From Deltaproteobacteria bacterium (GTDB lineage: Bacteria > Desulfobacterota > GWC2-55-46 > S146-73): a stretch of 10,917 bases of DNA. The stretch spans positions 1 through 10,917 of the forward strand of contig WGFF01000162.1 of assembly GCA_015492355.1 (NCBI GenBank). Direction: 5' to 3'. The position numbers were made by a program, and so were the translations under genes. The notes beneath the pieces were generated by a model. That model was not told the DNA's origin and made no database searches. It was given only the letters and a program-made list of their open reading frames with translations. Shown piece by piece: positions 1 to 6,831 of this stretch. Every line of letters begins with the position of its first letter. Position 1 is the stretch's first letter.

Positions 1-605
1 CTCCTAAGCCTATCCTCTATCTCTCCCATAATGGTATCTACTGTTGCATCCACCTCTCCAAAATTTGTCTCCACGATACATCCGCCCCTTTTTATGGTGC
101 TGTCTTCCTTGATGGTAAGGTTCTTCACACCATCCACATAGCTTGCAAGTTCCTCTCTGTATTCGCTCATTATCTTAAGGTCTTCTGGATTGAGCCGTAT
201 GACTATTTCACCACCTGCAACAGATGCCTTGAGTGCCTCTCTTACAAGGTCCACAACAATCTCCCTCTTTGTCTCCAGTTCCCTGTGGACGACCTTTCTG
301 GCTATGGCTATGATGAGGTCTATTATCTCCTTCTCGCATGACCTGTAGAGTCTGTCCCTGAGGTTTGCGAGTTCATCGAGTATATGTGCCAGTCCCTGGA
401 ATAAGGTCTCTGCCTTTTTCCTGCCAAACTCAAAGCCTGCTGACTCCCCTGCACGAAATCCCTTCTCATAGGCATCGCGCTCTATATTCATCACCTCTCC
501 ACCCACAACCCTTGCCTCGTCCACAGAATGACCGATCCGCTCGAACACAAGGGTCTCTATCCCTTCCTTTGTAGCCTCTGATTTCTTAAATATCCTTGAA
601 CTCAT
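1..605 (-). CDS. fliH: FliH, flagellar export ATPase regulator (C-terminus cut by window edge)
   Basis: FliH binds the export ATPase FliI in the cytoplasm, holds it in check and links it to the C-ring. An open frame of 201 codons runs from the ATG at 603-605 to the left edge without a stop. Residues 49-61 show the family's GxxxG ladder (G49, G53, G57, G61), followed by a long charged helix and a C-terminal part resembling the FliH/V-ATPase E-subunit stator fold, which ends near an ETNFGEVDA stretch typical of FliH/YscL. Only a few residues should be missing. The start follows an AAGGGG Shine-Dalgarno 23 bp after the fliG stop. The Trp residues near the N-terminus of enteric FliH, which contact the C-ring and FlhA, are absent. 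Being last after flgBC-fliEFG matches the usual order, so fliI probably lies just beyond the edge. Confidence 0.9.
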   Translation of the reverse strand, partial: MSSRIFKKSEATKEGIETLVFERIGHSVDEARVVGGEVMNIERDAYEKGFRAGESAGFEFGRKKAETLFQGLAHILDELANLRDRLYRSCEKEIIDLIIAIARKVVHRELETKREIVVDLVREALKASVAGGEIVIRLNPEDLKIMSEYREELASYVDGVKNLTIKEDSTIKRGGCIVETNFGEVDATVDTIMGEIEDRLR

Positions 606-628
606 CGAACATCCCCTTAATAACCGTA

Positions 629-1627
629 TCAGACCACAACATCCCCACCCTTGCCTGCCCTTACAAGCTTACCTTCCTGTTCGAGTCTACGTGCAACCCT
701 TATAATACTCTGTTGAGCCTTCTCCACATCGCTCAGCCTTACCGGTCCCCTTGCCTCGATATCGTCCTTGAGCATCTCTGCTGCCCTTTCTGACATGTTC
801 TTGAAGAACTTATCCTTCATCGAATCGTCAGCACCCTTGAGGGCTATACTGAGGGTCTCTGTGTCGAGTTCCTTAAGGAGGAGCTGTATACCCCTGTCGT
901 CTACCTCCAAGAGGTCTGCAAACACGAACATCTTATCCTGTATCTTCCCTGCAAGGTCTGGGCTCTCCTTTTCTATGACTTCCATTATGGCGCTCTCAGC
1001 CTTTGAATCCACCTGATTGAGTATCTCAGCCGCAATCTTCACACCCTCAACCACGTTTCCCTGTATGCCACCTGCGGTGGAGGTCTGCCTCTTTATGACC
1101 TCTTCGAGCTGTCTTATGGCATCGTGTGGTACCCTTCCTATGGTTGCAACCCTCAGCATAACCTCACCCCTCAGCCTTTCGGGAAGGAACAGAAGTATCT
1201 GGGAGGCCTTTTCAGGACCTATCTGGGTGAGCACAAGGGCTATTATCTGTGGGTGTTCTTCCTTTATCAGGTTAGCCACCATCGCAGGGTCCATCCATTT
1301 AAGCGATTCTATACCACCACCGTTCATGTCCCTGCTTATCTGTTCGAGTATGGGATTTGCCTTCTCAGGACCGAGTGCCTTTGTTATGACCTTCTTGGCA
1401 AAGTCGATACCCTCAACGACCATATCCCCTTTTTCTGCATCCTTCATGAACTCCTCTGCTATCTCCTTCCTCACCTCAAAGGGTATGGACTCCTTCTTCA
1501 CTATGGTACCGGTGAGGAGTTGAACCTCTGATGGATTGAGATACTTCATCACCTCTGAGGCGAGTTCCTCACCTATGTTCATAAGGAATATGGCTGCCTT
1601 GTCGATACCTGAAAATTTTCCTTCCAT
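629..1627 (-). CDS. fliG: FliG, flagellar rotor switch protein
   Basis: FliG sits on the cytoplasmic face of the MS ring, binds FliF and FliM, and takes torque from the stator. The protein has 332 residues when read from the ATG at 1627 (E. coli FliG has 331). Visible marks are the N-terminal SGIDKAA and IGEE region, the EHPQ motif at residues 124-127, and a complete charged torque helix: K264, R281, D288, D289 and R297. These match the E. coli residue numbers, which favours this ATG. A GTG at 1634-1636 would add three residues and overlaps the fliF stop as GTGA, but its AAGAG lies too close to be a good Shine-Dalgarno. AGAGAAG is 8 nt from the ATG. Translation is probably coupled to fliF. 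Nothing looks truncated. Confidence 0.96.
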   Translation of the reverse strand: MEGKFSGIDKAAIFLMNIGEELASEVMKYLNPSEVQLLTGTIVKKESIPFEVRKEIAEEFMKDAEKGDMVVEGIDFAKKVITKALGPEKANPILEQISRDMNGGGIESLKWMDPAMVANLIKEEHPQIIALVLTQIGPEKASQILLFLPERLRGEVMLRVATIGRVPHDAIRQLEEVIKRQTSTAGGIQGNVVEGVKIAAEILNQVDSKAESAIMEVIEKESPDLAGKIQDKMFVFADLLEVDDRGIQLLLKELDTETLSIALKGADDSMKDKFFKNMSERAAEMLKDDIEARGPVRLSDVEKAQQSIIRVARRLEQEGKLVRAGKGGDVVV

Positions 1628-1632
1628 ACCTA

Positions 1633-3207
1633 TCACTTCTCTTTAAGCCATCCCCTTATTATCATTGCTGCCTGCTGGGGATTTTCTCTTACGAGCTGTT
1701 TAAGCCTCTCCATGGAAGGCTCCTGTACAGGTGAGCCTGCCTGGAGGGCATGTCCCTCACCACTCTGGATGGCAGGTTTTAAGCTCTGCTGGATGGTCTC
1801 AAGCACCTGTCTCTCTGCTGTGAGGCTCTTTACAATGGGTCTGAGCACAAAGAGTACGGTGAATATCACAACAAGGGCAACGCTCAGATATCTTACTGCT
1901 GTGGATATAAGTTCAGGGCTCACAACAGGGGTCTCTGCCTCTGGTACCTCGAGATCAGCCACAGGTGCCTCTTCAAAGGGTATGCTCACAACACTTATCG
2001 TATCTCCCCTCTCCTCCAGGAATCCAACCGCCCCTTTGACAAGTTCTGTAATCCTCTTTATCTCCTCCTCTCCCCTTTCAACGAACCTCTTCTCCTCTGT
2101 ACCGTCCTCTGCCTTCACGACCTCATAGTTACCATCCACCAGTACCGCCACAGAGAGCCTCTTTATGGTGTTCATAGGCTCGATTACCCTGCTCACTGTC
2201 CTGTTTATCTCGTAGTTTATTATCTCATCCTGCCTCTGGGTCTGGGATGTAACCGCAGGTGCAGAGACACTGGAGCCCGTATCCGGGATATTGGAAAGTA
2301 CACCCGGCACACCGCCTGCTGAAGCAGGGCGTCCGCTCGTCCTCTCTTTACTTCTCTGTTCGCTCCTTACCACCTGACTATCAGGGTCGTATATCTCCTC
2401 TGTCTTCTCTACCCTCTTTGCATCCACATCCGCAGAGACCCTCACCACCACCTTATCGAGTCCCACCGCCTTCTCCAGCATGGTCTGTATCCTTTTTTCA
2501 AGGCTCCTCTCAAGGTTTCTCTTGTACTCGAGCTGTATGGCTGTAAACCCGAACATATCCTCCTTCTCCATGGGTCTCGTCCACATCCTGCCTGTTGTAT
2601 CCACCACAGTTACATCCTCTGGTCTGAGATTCTCCACACTCCCTGCAACAAGGTGCACAATACCCTGAACATGGGACCTGGTGAGTGTACTGCCGGGTTT
2701 GAGCCTGACCACTATGGATGCCCTTGCCCTCTTTTCCTCATCGAAGAATACACCCCTTTCAGGGAGGGCAAGATGGACCCTGGCAGAGTCAACCTCTTTG
2801 AGCTGGGCTATGGTGCGCGCAAGTTCTCCCTGGAGTGCCCTGCGATAGTTTACCTTCTGGGTGAACTCTGTAACACCAAATCCTGTCCTGTCGAATATCT
2901 CGAAACCGACCCCTCCACCCGCTGGTAGTCCCTTGCTGGCAAGCTCCATCCTCAACTCATGCACCTTGTCAGAGGGCACATATATGGCGCTCCCCTCAAG
3001 TGTATAGGGGATGCGTCTCTCCCTCAGCGCATCTATAACGGCTCCAGCATCCTCAGGTGATAGCCCGGAATAGAGCATACTCTGGACAGGTTTTTGAGCC
3101 CACAGCATGAACACAACGAGACCTGCCACAGCAAGGGCAGAGACCATTGAAAGGAGTACCAGCCTCCTGGTACCCATATCCCTCAATGCATCGACAATGG
3201 TTGCCAT
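1633..3207 (-). CDS. fliF: FliF, flagellar MS-ring protein
   Basis: FliF forms the MS ring in the inner membrane, the base on which rod, rotor and export gate assemble. The 524-residue protein has a first membrane helix at about 16-36, then the ring-building motifs, including the NYRRALQGELARTI segment and the RVHLALPE strand typical of the family. A Ser/Gly/Pro-rich low-complexity stretch follows near the middle (PASAGGVPGVLSNIPDTGSS). A second membrane helix lies at about 440-456, and a C-terminal cytoplasmic tail at about 500-524 (MERLKQLV...GWLKEK) is the expected FliG-binding segment. It starts 3 bp after the fliE stop with only a weak Shine-Dalgarno (AGGATGCAGGT) inside fliE, and ends overlapping the fliG start region. 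It is slightly shorter than the common 550-570 residues. Confidence 0.97.
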   Translation of the reverse strand: MATIVDALRDMGTRRLVLLSMVSALAVAGLVVFMLWAQKPVQSMLYSGLSPEDAGAVIDALRERRIPYTLEGSAIYVPSDKVHELRMELASKGLPAGGGVGFEIFDRTGFGVTEFTQKVNYRRALQGELARTIAQLKEVDSARVHLALPERGVFFDEEKRARASIVVRLKPGSTLTRSHVQGIVHLVAGSVENLRPEDVTVVDTTGRMWTRPMEKEDMFGFTAIQLEYKRNLERSLEKRIQTMLEKAVGLDKVVVRVSADVDAKRVEKTEEIYDPDSQVVRSEQRSKERTSGRPASAGGVPGVLSNIPDTGSSVSAPAVTSQTQRQDEIINYEINRTVSRVIEPMNTIKRLSVAVLVDGNYEVVKAEDGTEEKRFVERGEEEIKRITELVKGAVGFLEERGDTISVVSIPFEEAPVADLEVPEAETPVVSPELISTAVRYLSVALVVIFTVLFVLRPIVKSLTAERQVLETIQQSLKPAIQSGEGHALQAGSPVQEPSMERLKQLVRENPQQAAMIIRGWLKEK

Positions 3208-3210
3208 GGC

Positions 3211-3516
3211 TTATACCTGCATCCTCATTATTTCTTCGTATGCTGCAAGGAGTTTGTTCCTTACCTGAACCATCATGTTGAAGGAAAGGCTCGCCTTCTC
3301 TATGGCTATCATGGTCTCATGGATGTTCTTCACCTCTCCCTTCACAAGCCCTGCTATCGCCTTGTCTGCCTCCTTCTGAAGGGTGTTCACCTTTTCGATA
3401 GATTCCTTGAGAAGGCCACTGAACGAGATGCCTCCCTTACCATCCCTTGTGCCCGATGGCTCGGGTGGATTCATATCCTGTATGGAGCCATGAACACCTT
3501 TCAATGAATCGACCAT
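3211..3516 (-). CDS. fliE: FliE, MS-ring/rod junction protein
   Basis: FliE joins the MS ring to the proximal rod and is among the first substrates of the flagellar export apparatus. From the ATG at 3514-3516 it has 101 residues, normal for the family. The C-terminal two-thirds carries the family signature: a helical region with FSGLLKESIEKVN, then HETMIAIEKASLSFNMMVQVR, ending in YEEIMRMQV. The start is set by an excellent Shine-Dalgarno, AAGGAGGT, 7 nt upstream. The frame stays open for another 29 codons upstream, but that extension is translated hairpin DNA and has no family match. The gene sits 177 bp after flgC, a long gap for this operon, and only 3 bp before fliF. Confidence 0.93.
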   Translation of the reverse strand: MVDSLKGVHGSIQDMNPPEPSGTRDGKGGISFSGLLKESIEKVNTLQKEADKAIAGLVKGEVKNIHETMIAIEKASLSFNMMVQVRNKLLAAYEEIMRMQV

Positions 3517-3523
3517 GCCGAAG

Positions 3524-3531
3524 ACCTCCTT
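3524..3531 (-). promoter_or_regulatory. Consensus Shine-Dalgarno deciding the fliE start
   Basis: The minus strand reads AAGGAGGT, a full match to the 16S anti-Shine-Dalgarno, 7 nt before the ATG at 3516. It places the start well inside the longer open frame and shows that the hairpin-rich DNA upstream is untranslated leader. Confidence 0.85.
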
Positions 3532-3570
3532 TTTCTCCCTTTTCGGACTAAAATCTGTCTGTATCCTGAA

Positions 3571-3598
3571 GGAAACCCCTTTTGTAAAAGGGGTTTCC
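3571..3598. repeat. Near-perfect 28-bp palindrome (hairpin 1)
   Basis: GGAAACCCCTTTT at 3571-3583 is followed by GT and then the exact complement AAAAGGGGTTTCC at 3586-3598. In the transcript this gives a stem of about 12 bp with a 4-nt loop, about 40 nt upstream of the fliE Shine-Dalgarno. No U-tract follows the stem in the transcript, so it does not look like an intrinsic terminator. mRNA stabilisation or processing is more plausible. Confidence 0.85.
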
Positions 3599-3606
3599 CT
3601 CAAACT

Positions 3607-3649
3607 CCCTTCCCCAAAACTTCTAATCTAAAAGTCTTTTGGGAAAGGG
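3607..3649. repeat. Long hairpin 2 in the flgC-fliE gap
   Basis: In the transcript, CCCTTTCCCAAAA (3649-3637) pairs with TTTTGGGGAAGGG (3619-3607) over 13 positions, all Watson-Crick except one G-U wobble. A short extra CTT/AAG pairing extends it towards the loop. The wobble means the RNA from the operon strand pairs fully, while the opposite strand would carry a C-A mismatch, so it suits an RNA of the flg-fli orientation slightly better. No U-run follows it. Confidence 0.75.
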
Positions 3650-3659
3650 CTCCTTCAGG

Positions 3660-3687
3660 GGGAATGTCCCTTACAAAGGACCTTCCC
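3660..3687. repeat. Hairpin 3, directly after the flgC stop codon
   Basis: GGGAA (3660-3664) pairs with TTCCC (3683-3687). After one mismatch, GTCC (3666-3669) pairs with GGAC (3678-3681), closing an 8-nt loop. It begins in the transcript 6 nt after the flgC stop at 3694. Its position could protect the 3' end of an flgBC message from exonucleases. It lacks a trailing U-tract. Confidence 0.5.
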
Positions 3688-3693
3688 TCTCCA

Positions 3694-4119
3694 TCAGCCT
3701 CCTATCTCAAGGGCACGGAGTATCATATCCCTCGAAGCCTTGAAGGCGGTCACGTTGGCTTCATAACTCCTGACCGCAGAGAGCATGTTGACCATCTCCT
3801 CCACCACGTTCACATTGGGATAGCTTACATATCCACTCTCATCGGCATCAGGATGACCAGGGTCGTAGACGAGCTTGAGTGGTCTTTTATCCTCCACAAC
3901 ACCTACAACCCTCACTCCTGAAAGAGATCCATCCATTCCCCTTGCCAGTAGCCTACTGAAGTTATCTCCATCAGTGGTGAACACAACATCCCTTCTCCTG
4001 TAGGGTCCACCCTGAGGGGTTCTGGTGGTATCCACATTGGCGAGATTGCTCGCAATGATGTTCATCCTTATTCTCTGGGCTTCCATGCCAGAGGCACTTA
4101 CAGAGAATACATCGAACAT
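3694..4119 (-). CDS. flgC: FlgC, proximal rod protein
   Basis: FlgC is an axial protein of the proximal rod, exported through the flagellar type III system and assembled above FliE and FlgB. The 141-residue protein opens with FDVFSVSASGMEAQR and the rod signature SNLANVDTT. It closes with the amphipathic helix common to axial proteins (NVVEEMVNMLSAVRSYEANVTAFKASRDM...ALEIGG). The start is 3 nt after the flgB stop. Its Shine-Dalgarno AAGGAGGT lies inside the last flgB codons, about 9 nt upstream, so translation of the two rod genes is probably coupled. Length is close to the usual 134-140 residues. Confidence 0.96.
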   Translation of the reverse strand: MFDVFSVSASGMEAQRIRMNIIASNLANVDTTRTPQGGPYRRRDVVFTTDGDNFSRLLARGMDGSLSGVRVVGVVEDKRPLKLVYDPGHPDADESGYVSYPNVNVVEEMVNMLSAVRSYEANVTAFKASRDMILRALEIGG

Positions 4120-4122
4120 ACC

Positions 4123-4536
4123 TTACATACCTCCTTCTTTTATCGCATTCAAAAGTCCCTGGAATTTCCTCTTTATAAGCCGTGTTGCTATGTTGTACAT
4201 AATCGAGTTCTCACTGAGTTCTATCATCTCCCTCTCCACACTCACGTTGTTCTTATCGAGACCTTCTATACCTCCATCCCTTTCAACTACCCTTATGGTT
4301 CCACCACCGGGTGCGTTCATGGGGATATGACGCACATGGGTATTTATGAGTGTCACACCCCTTTTGAACCTGCCGAGCCTCTTTGAGAGCTCCTCCTGAA
4401 AATTTATATCCTTTGCCCTGTATCCAGGGGTATCCTGATTGGCAATATTAGATACCAGCACCCTGTGCCTTGCTGCCCTCAGATCGAGTGACCTTTCAAG
4501 AAGCCCTAAGGTCGGTCCAAACCAGTCCGCTGACAT
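4123..4536 (-). CDS. flgB: FlgB, proximal rod protein
   Basis: FlgB forms the lowest part of the proximal rod, next to FliE, after export by the flagellar type III system. The 137-residue protein starts MSADWFGPTLGLLERSLDLR and carries the rod-protein signature SNIANQDTPGYRAKDI at about residues 29-44. The C-terminal helix (EREMIELSENSIMYNIATRLI) is also typical. I chose the ATG at 4534-4536 because AAAGGAGGG stands 4 nt before it. The frame is open up to 4587, but that part would run over the promoter. It is the first gene of the flgBC-fliEFGH unit. Confidence 0.95.
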   Translation of the reverse strand: MSADWFGPTLGLLERSLDLRAARHRVLVSNIANQDTPGYRAKDINFQEELSKRLGRFKRGVTLINTHVRHIPMNAPGGGTIRVVERDGGIEGLDKNNVSVEREMIELSENSIMYNIATRLIKRKFQGLLNAIKEGGM

Positions 4537-4540
4537 AGAA

Positions 4541-4549
4541 CCCTCCTTT
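4541..4549 (-). promoter_or_regulatory. Shine-Dalgarno deciding the flgB start
   Basis: AAAGGAGGG on the minus strand, 4 nt before the ATG at 4536. It rules out the 17-codon upstream extension and leaves the sigma-54-like site in untranslated DNA. Confidence 0.8.
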
Positions 4550-4563
4550 CGTTGGTAAAAACA

Positions 4564-4579
4564 TGCAATATCCATACCC
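4564..4579 (-). promoter_or_regulatory. Candidate sigma-54 promoter of flgBC-fliEFGH
   Basis: The minus strand reads GGGTATGGATATTGCA. Compared with the consensus TGGCAC-N5-TTGCA, the -12 half is perfect. The essential GG and GC are present with the required 10-nt spacing, but the -24 half matches only at GG and A. The expected transcript start near 4554 gives a leader of about 18 nt that contains the Shine-Dalgarno. Proximal flagellar operons in bacteria with FlgSR-type regulators are commonly sigma-54 dependent, and the genes just upstream encode such a pair. Confidence 0.55.
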
Positions 4580-4609
4580 TTCCCCAAGTATTGAATCTAT
4601 ATACCTTTT
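4577..4609. repeat. Diverged partial copy of the hairpin 2 sequence
   Basis: On the plus strand CCCTTCCCCAA, AATCTA and CTTTT occur here at offsets 0, 17 and 28. The same three blocks occur at 3607-3640 at offsets 0, 18 and 29. By my alignment about 24 of 33 positions agree. Here the second arm of the hairpin is missing, and one end touches the -24 element of the flgB promoter. It may be a decayed repeat copy or a shared protein-binding site. Confidence 0.35.
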
Positions 4610-4616
4610 CAAATAT

Positions 4617-4637
4617 CCTCCCTTCTCGAAAGGCGGG
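4617..4637 (-). terminator. Hairpin after flgR, possible weak terminator or attenuator
   Basis: In the transcript, CCCGCCTT pairs with AAGGGAGG around the loop TCGAG, with one bulged base on each side. It starts 4 nt after the flgR stop. Only ATATTTG follows, not a real U-tract, so termination would be partial at best. Its place between flgR and the flgB promoter fits a boundary between two transcription units. Confidence 0.35.
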
Positions 4638-4641
4638 TAAT

Positions 4642-5985
4642 TTATACCCCCTCTGGCATTAATTGCCCGTATTCCTTGAGTTTGTTCCTGAGTGTCCTGA
4701 CGGATATACCGAGTATCCTTGCAGCCTTGGTTCTGTTCCCTCCCACGTCCTGGAGCGTCCTGCAGATGAGTTCCCTTTCCATCTCCCTGAGTGTGGTGTG
4801 CCCAGATGTTGTATCCTCAAGTGGGCTATCCTCTGTGATACCGCAACCCATAACAAGGTGTTCTTTTTCCAGTACCTTTCCACTGCTTAAGAGCACAGCC
4901 CTTTCTATGGTATTTTCGAGTTCCCTTATGTTTCCCTTCCAGTGGTAACCCTCCATATATTCAATAGCCTCTTTCGATATCCCCTCCAAGTGCTTGGCAT
5001 ACTTTGTGGAAAACCTCTTCATAAAATACTCTGCAAGGAATACTATATCCTCCTTTCTCTCCCTGAGGGGTGGCAGATCTATGGGAAAGATGTTCAATCT
5101 GTAGTAGAGGTCTTCTCTGAAGCGTCCTTCCTTTACGTCTTTTTTAAGGTCTCTGTTGGTTGTGGCTATTATCCTAATATCGAGTGGAATGGGGTTCTTG
5201 CCACCGAGCCTTTCCACCTCCTTTTCCTGTATCACCCTCAGGAGCTTTGCCTGGAGCCTGAGGTCCATCTCGCTTATCTCGTCCAGTAGGAGTGTGCCTG
5301 TGTTTGCCTGTTCGAACTTGCCCTGCCTCTGGTTCAGGGCACCTGTAAAGGCACCCTTTTCGTGACCGAACAGTTCACTCTCAAGGAGTCCCTCGGGTAT
5401 GGCAGCACAGTTTACAGCGACAAAGGGAGAGTCCTTCCTTTTACTGTGCTCGTGTATGAACCTTGCCATGAGCTCCTTACCTGTACCGCTCTCTCCAGTG
5501 ATAAGCACCGTTGCATCGCTCTCTGCAACCACCATAGCCATGGAGATTATGCGCCTCATGACAGGGTCCCTTGTAAGGAATGCCTTGCCCTTTGTCTGAA
5601 AGGACTCTGCGTCTGTCTGTGGTTTGAGAGCCTTCTCCACCATCTCCTCGAGGGCTTCGAGTGTAAAGGGCTTCAGTATAAAATCCACTGCACCTTCCTT
5701 TACCGCCTCTACAGCCTTTTCAACGGTGCCAAAGGCTGTAACGAGGAGCACAGGGGTTGTGGGAGAGAGCCTTTTTATCTCCCTGAGGACCTCCATGCCA
5801 TCCATACCCGGCATCTTCACATCGCTTATGACCATCCTGTATCTGCCCTCTCCAAACTCTTCAAGTGCCTCCTTTCCATTGCAGGCAATGGATACAGAGT
5901 AGCCCTTTCTCTTGAGAGCCTCTGCCAGGGCAAGCCTCATCTCCATATCATCATCCACGACAAGTATGTCATTCACCTCTCTCAT
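4642..5985 (-). CDS. flgR: FlgR/FleR-like NtrC-family response regulator (sigma-54 activator)
   Basis: This is a phosphorylation-dependent activator that remodels sigma-54 RNA polymerase by ATP hydrolysis. In 447 residues it has three modules. The receiver (about 5-120) has acidic residues D11-D13, phospho-acceptor D55, T83 and K105. A short linker follows. The AAA+ domain has Walker A GESGTGKE at 164-171, the sigma-54-contacting GAFTGA loop intact at 211-216 and Walker B TLLLDE at 231-236. The C-terminal Fis-type helix-turn-helix contains GGNRTKAARILGISVRTL. Its ATG overlaps the kinase gene by 17 bp, so the two are almost certainly a cognate pair. It lies directly upstream of flgBC-fliEFGH, the likely target. 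The flagellar role comes from context; the protein alone would only be called NtrC-type. Confidence 0.87.
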   Translation of the reverse strand: MREVNDILVVDDDMEMRLALAEALKRKGYSVSIACNGKEALEEFGEGRYRMVISDVKMPGMDGMEVLREIKRLSPTTPVLLVTAFGTVEKAVEAVKEGAVDFILKPFTLEALEEMVEKALKPQTDAESFQTKGKAFLTRDPVMRRIISMAMVVAESDATVLITGESGTGKELMARFIHEHSKRKDSPFVAVNCAAIPEGLLESELFGHEKGAFTGALNQRQGKFEQANTGTLLLDEISEMDLRLQAKLLRVIQEKEVERLGGKNPIPLDIRIIATTNRDLKKDVKEGRFREDLYYRLNIFPIDLPPLRERKEDIVFLAEYFMKRFSTKYAKHLEGISKEAIEYMEGYHWKGNIRELENTIERAVLLSSGKVLEKEHLVMGCGITEDSPLEDTTSGHTTLREMERELICRTLQDVGGNRTKAARILGISVRTLRNKLKEYGQLMPEGV

Positions 5986-6811
5986 CCCCCTTCCTCACTG
6001 GTAAACGGATGATAAATGTCGTCCCCTTACCAGGGATAGAATTACAATCTATAACCCCTTTGTGGGCATTGACGATGGTTGAGACTATGGCAAGTCCCAA
6101 TCCTGTACCACCATCCTTTGTTGTAAAGAACGGATCGAATATCCTGTCCTGCAAGCCTGCAGGTATACCACTGCCTGTATCGCTCACCTCTATCTCCATG
6201 CATTCGGTGCCGTTCTTTGAGATACGTGTATGCACACCTATCACTCCATCGCCCTCGATGGCATCCATGCTGTTCAGAAAGAGGTTCAAAAAGAGCTGGG
6301 TGAGAAGACCACGATCACCTTTGATCGTTGTTGTGCCTGTATACTGTCTTTTGAATTCTATCTGCTTTCTACCGTATCCAGTGGTGAGATTTATCGCATC
6401 ATCCACAACATCCCGTATATCAATGGTGTCCATAACAGGCTCTGGAGAACGGGCAAAGAGGAGCATGTTGGATAGGAGGTTATCAAGGGTTCTCACGCCC
6501 TTTGATATGTGTTCTGCAAGTTTTCTCTTCTCCTCATCGCCATCGAGTTCCCTGAGGAGTATGGATGCATAGATGGATATGGAGCCGAGTGGATTGCGTA
6601 TCTCATGGGCTATCTTTGCAGCCATCTCTCCCATTGCGATGAGGCGTCGGGTCCTTTCCACGAGTTTGTTCTTCTCGTTGAGCTCCTTCTGAAGGGTCTT
6701 TATCTTTTCTGCAAGCATGGCATAGTGTTGTTCGAGCCTTCTCGATGCCTCCTGGAAGGTATCGAACGCATCACTCAAGAGTTCAAATCTTGCACTGTCT
6801 GTCATAATCAT
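5969..6811 (-). CDS. flgS: FlgS/FleS-like soluble sensor histidine kinase
   Basis: It should autophosphorylate and pass the phosphate to the response regulator encoded next. From the ATG at 6809-6811 it has 280 residues. A predicted coiled coil (about 17-57) leads into the HisKA H-box with H69 (AHEIRNPL). The HATPase domain has N-box N176/N180, the G1 box DTGSGIP at 211-217, FDPFF at 225-229 and the G2 box GGTGLGL at 234-240. There is no membrane segment, no signal peptide and no PAS domain, so it must read a cytoplasmic cue through the short N-terminus. The start has a GGGAGG Shine-Dalgarno 4 nt upstream and lies 20 bp after the TPR gene; a second ATG at 6805 is possible. The frame runs open to 6868, overlapping the TPR gene, but that extension lacks kinase sequence. 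Confidence 0.88.
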   Translation of the reverse strand: MIMTDSARFELLSDAFDTFQEASRRLEQHYAMLAEKIKTLQKELNEKNKLVERTRRLIAMGEMAAKIAHEIRNPLGSISIYASILLRELDGDEEKRKLAEHISKGVRTLDNLLSNMLLFARSPEPVMDTIDIRDVVDDAINLTTGYGRKQIEFKRQYTGTTTIKGDRGLLTQLFLNLFLNSMDAIEGDGVIGVHTRISKNGTECMEIEVSDTGSGIPAGLQDRIFDPFFTTKDGGTGLGLAIVSTIVNAHKGVIDCNSIPGKGTTFIIRLPVRKGDERGE

Positions 6812-6831
6812 CAGTCCTCCCTGAGGGGAAA

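Larger units (their letters stand above)
3565..3659. repeat. Nested inverted-repeat element between flgC and fliE
   Basis: CCTGAAGGA at 3565-3573 and its exact complement TCCTTCAGG at 3651-3659 enclose two further hairpins (3571-3598 and 3607-3649). The whole could fold as a three-way junction, or act as a small terminal-inverted-repeat element of about 95 bp. The outer arm shares GGA (3571-3573) with the first inner hairpin, so the two compete for those bases. I see no convincing target-site duplication at its ends. It may be a MITE- or REP-like dispersed repeat or an operon-internal RNA structure; sequence alone does not decide. Confidence 0.6.

Noticed and set aside
3517..3603. 29-codon upstream extension of fliE
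   Set aside because: It is translated hairpin sequence with no FliE similarity, and a consensus Shine-Dalgarno sits directly before the internal ATG.
4654..4666. TGGCATTAATTGC on the plus strand, resembling a sigma-54 promoter
   Set aside because: GG and GC are 8 nt apart instead of 10, it points away from the operon into no gene, and it lies within the flgR coding end.
6813..6826. TCCC-CTCA-GGGA stem that could hide the kinase Shine-Dalgarno
   Set aside because: Only 4 bp with a 4-nt loop. Such pairings are expected by chance in this C- and G-run-rich sequence.
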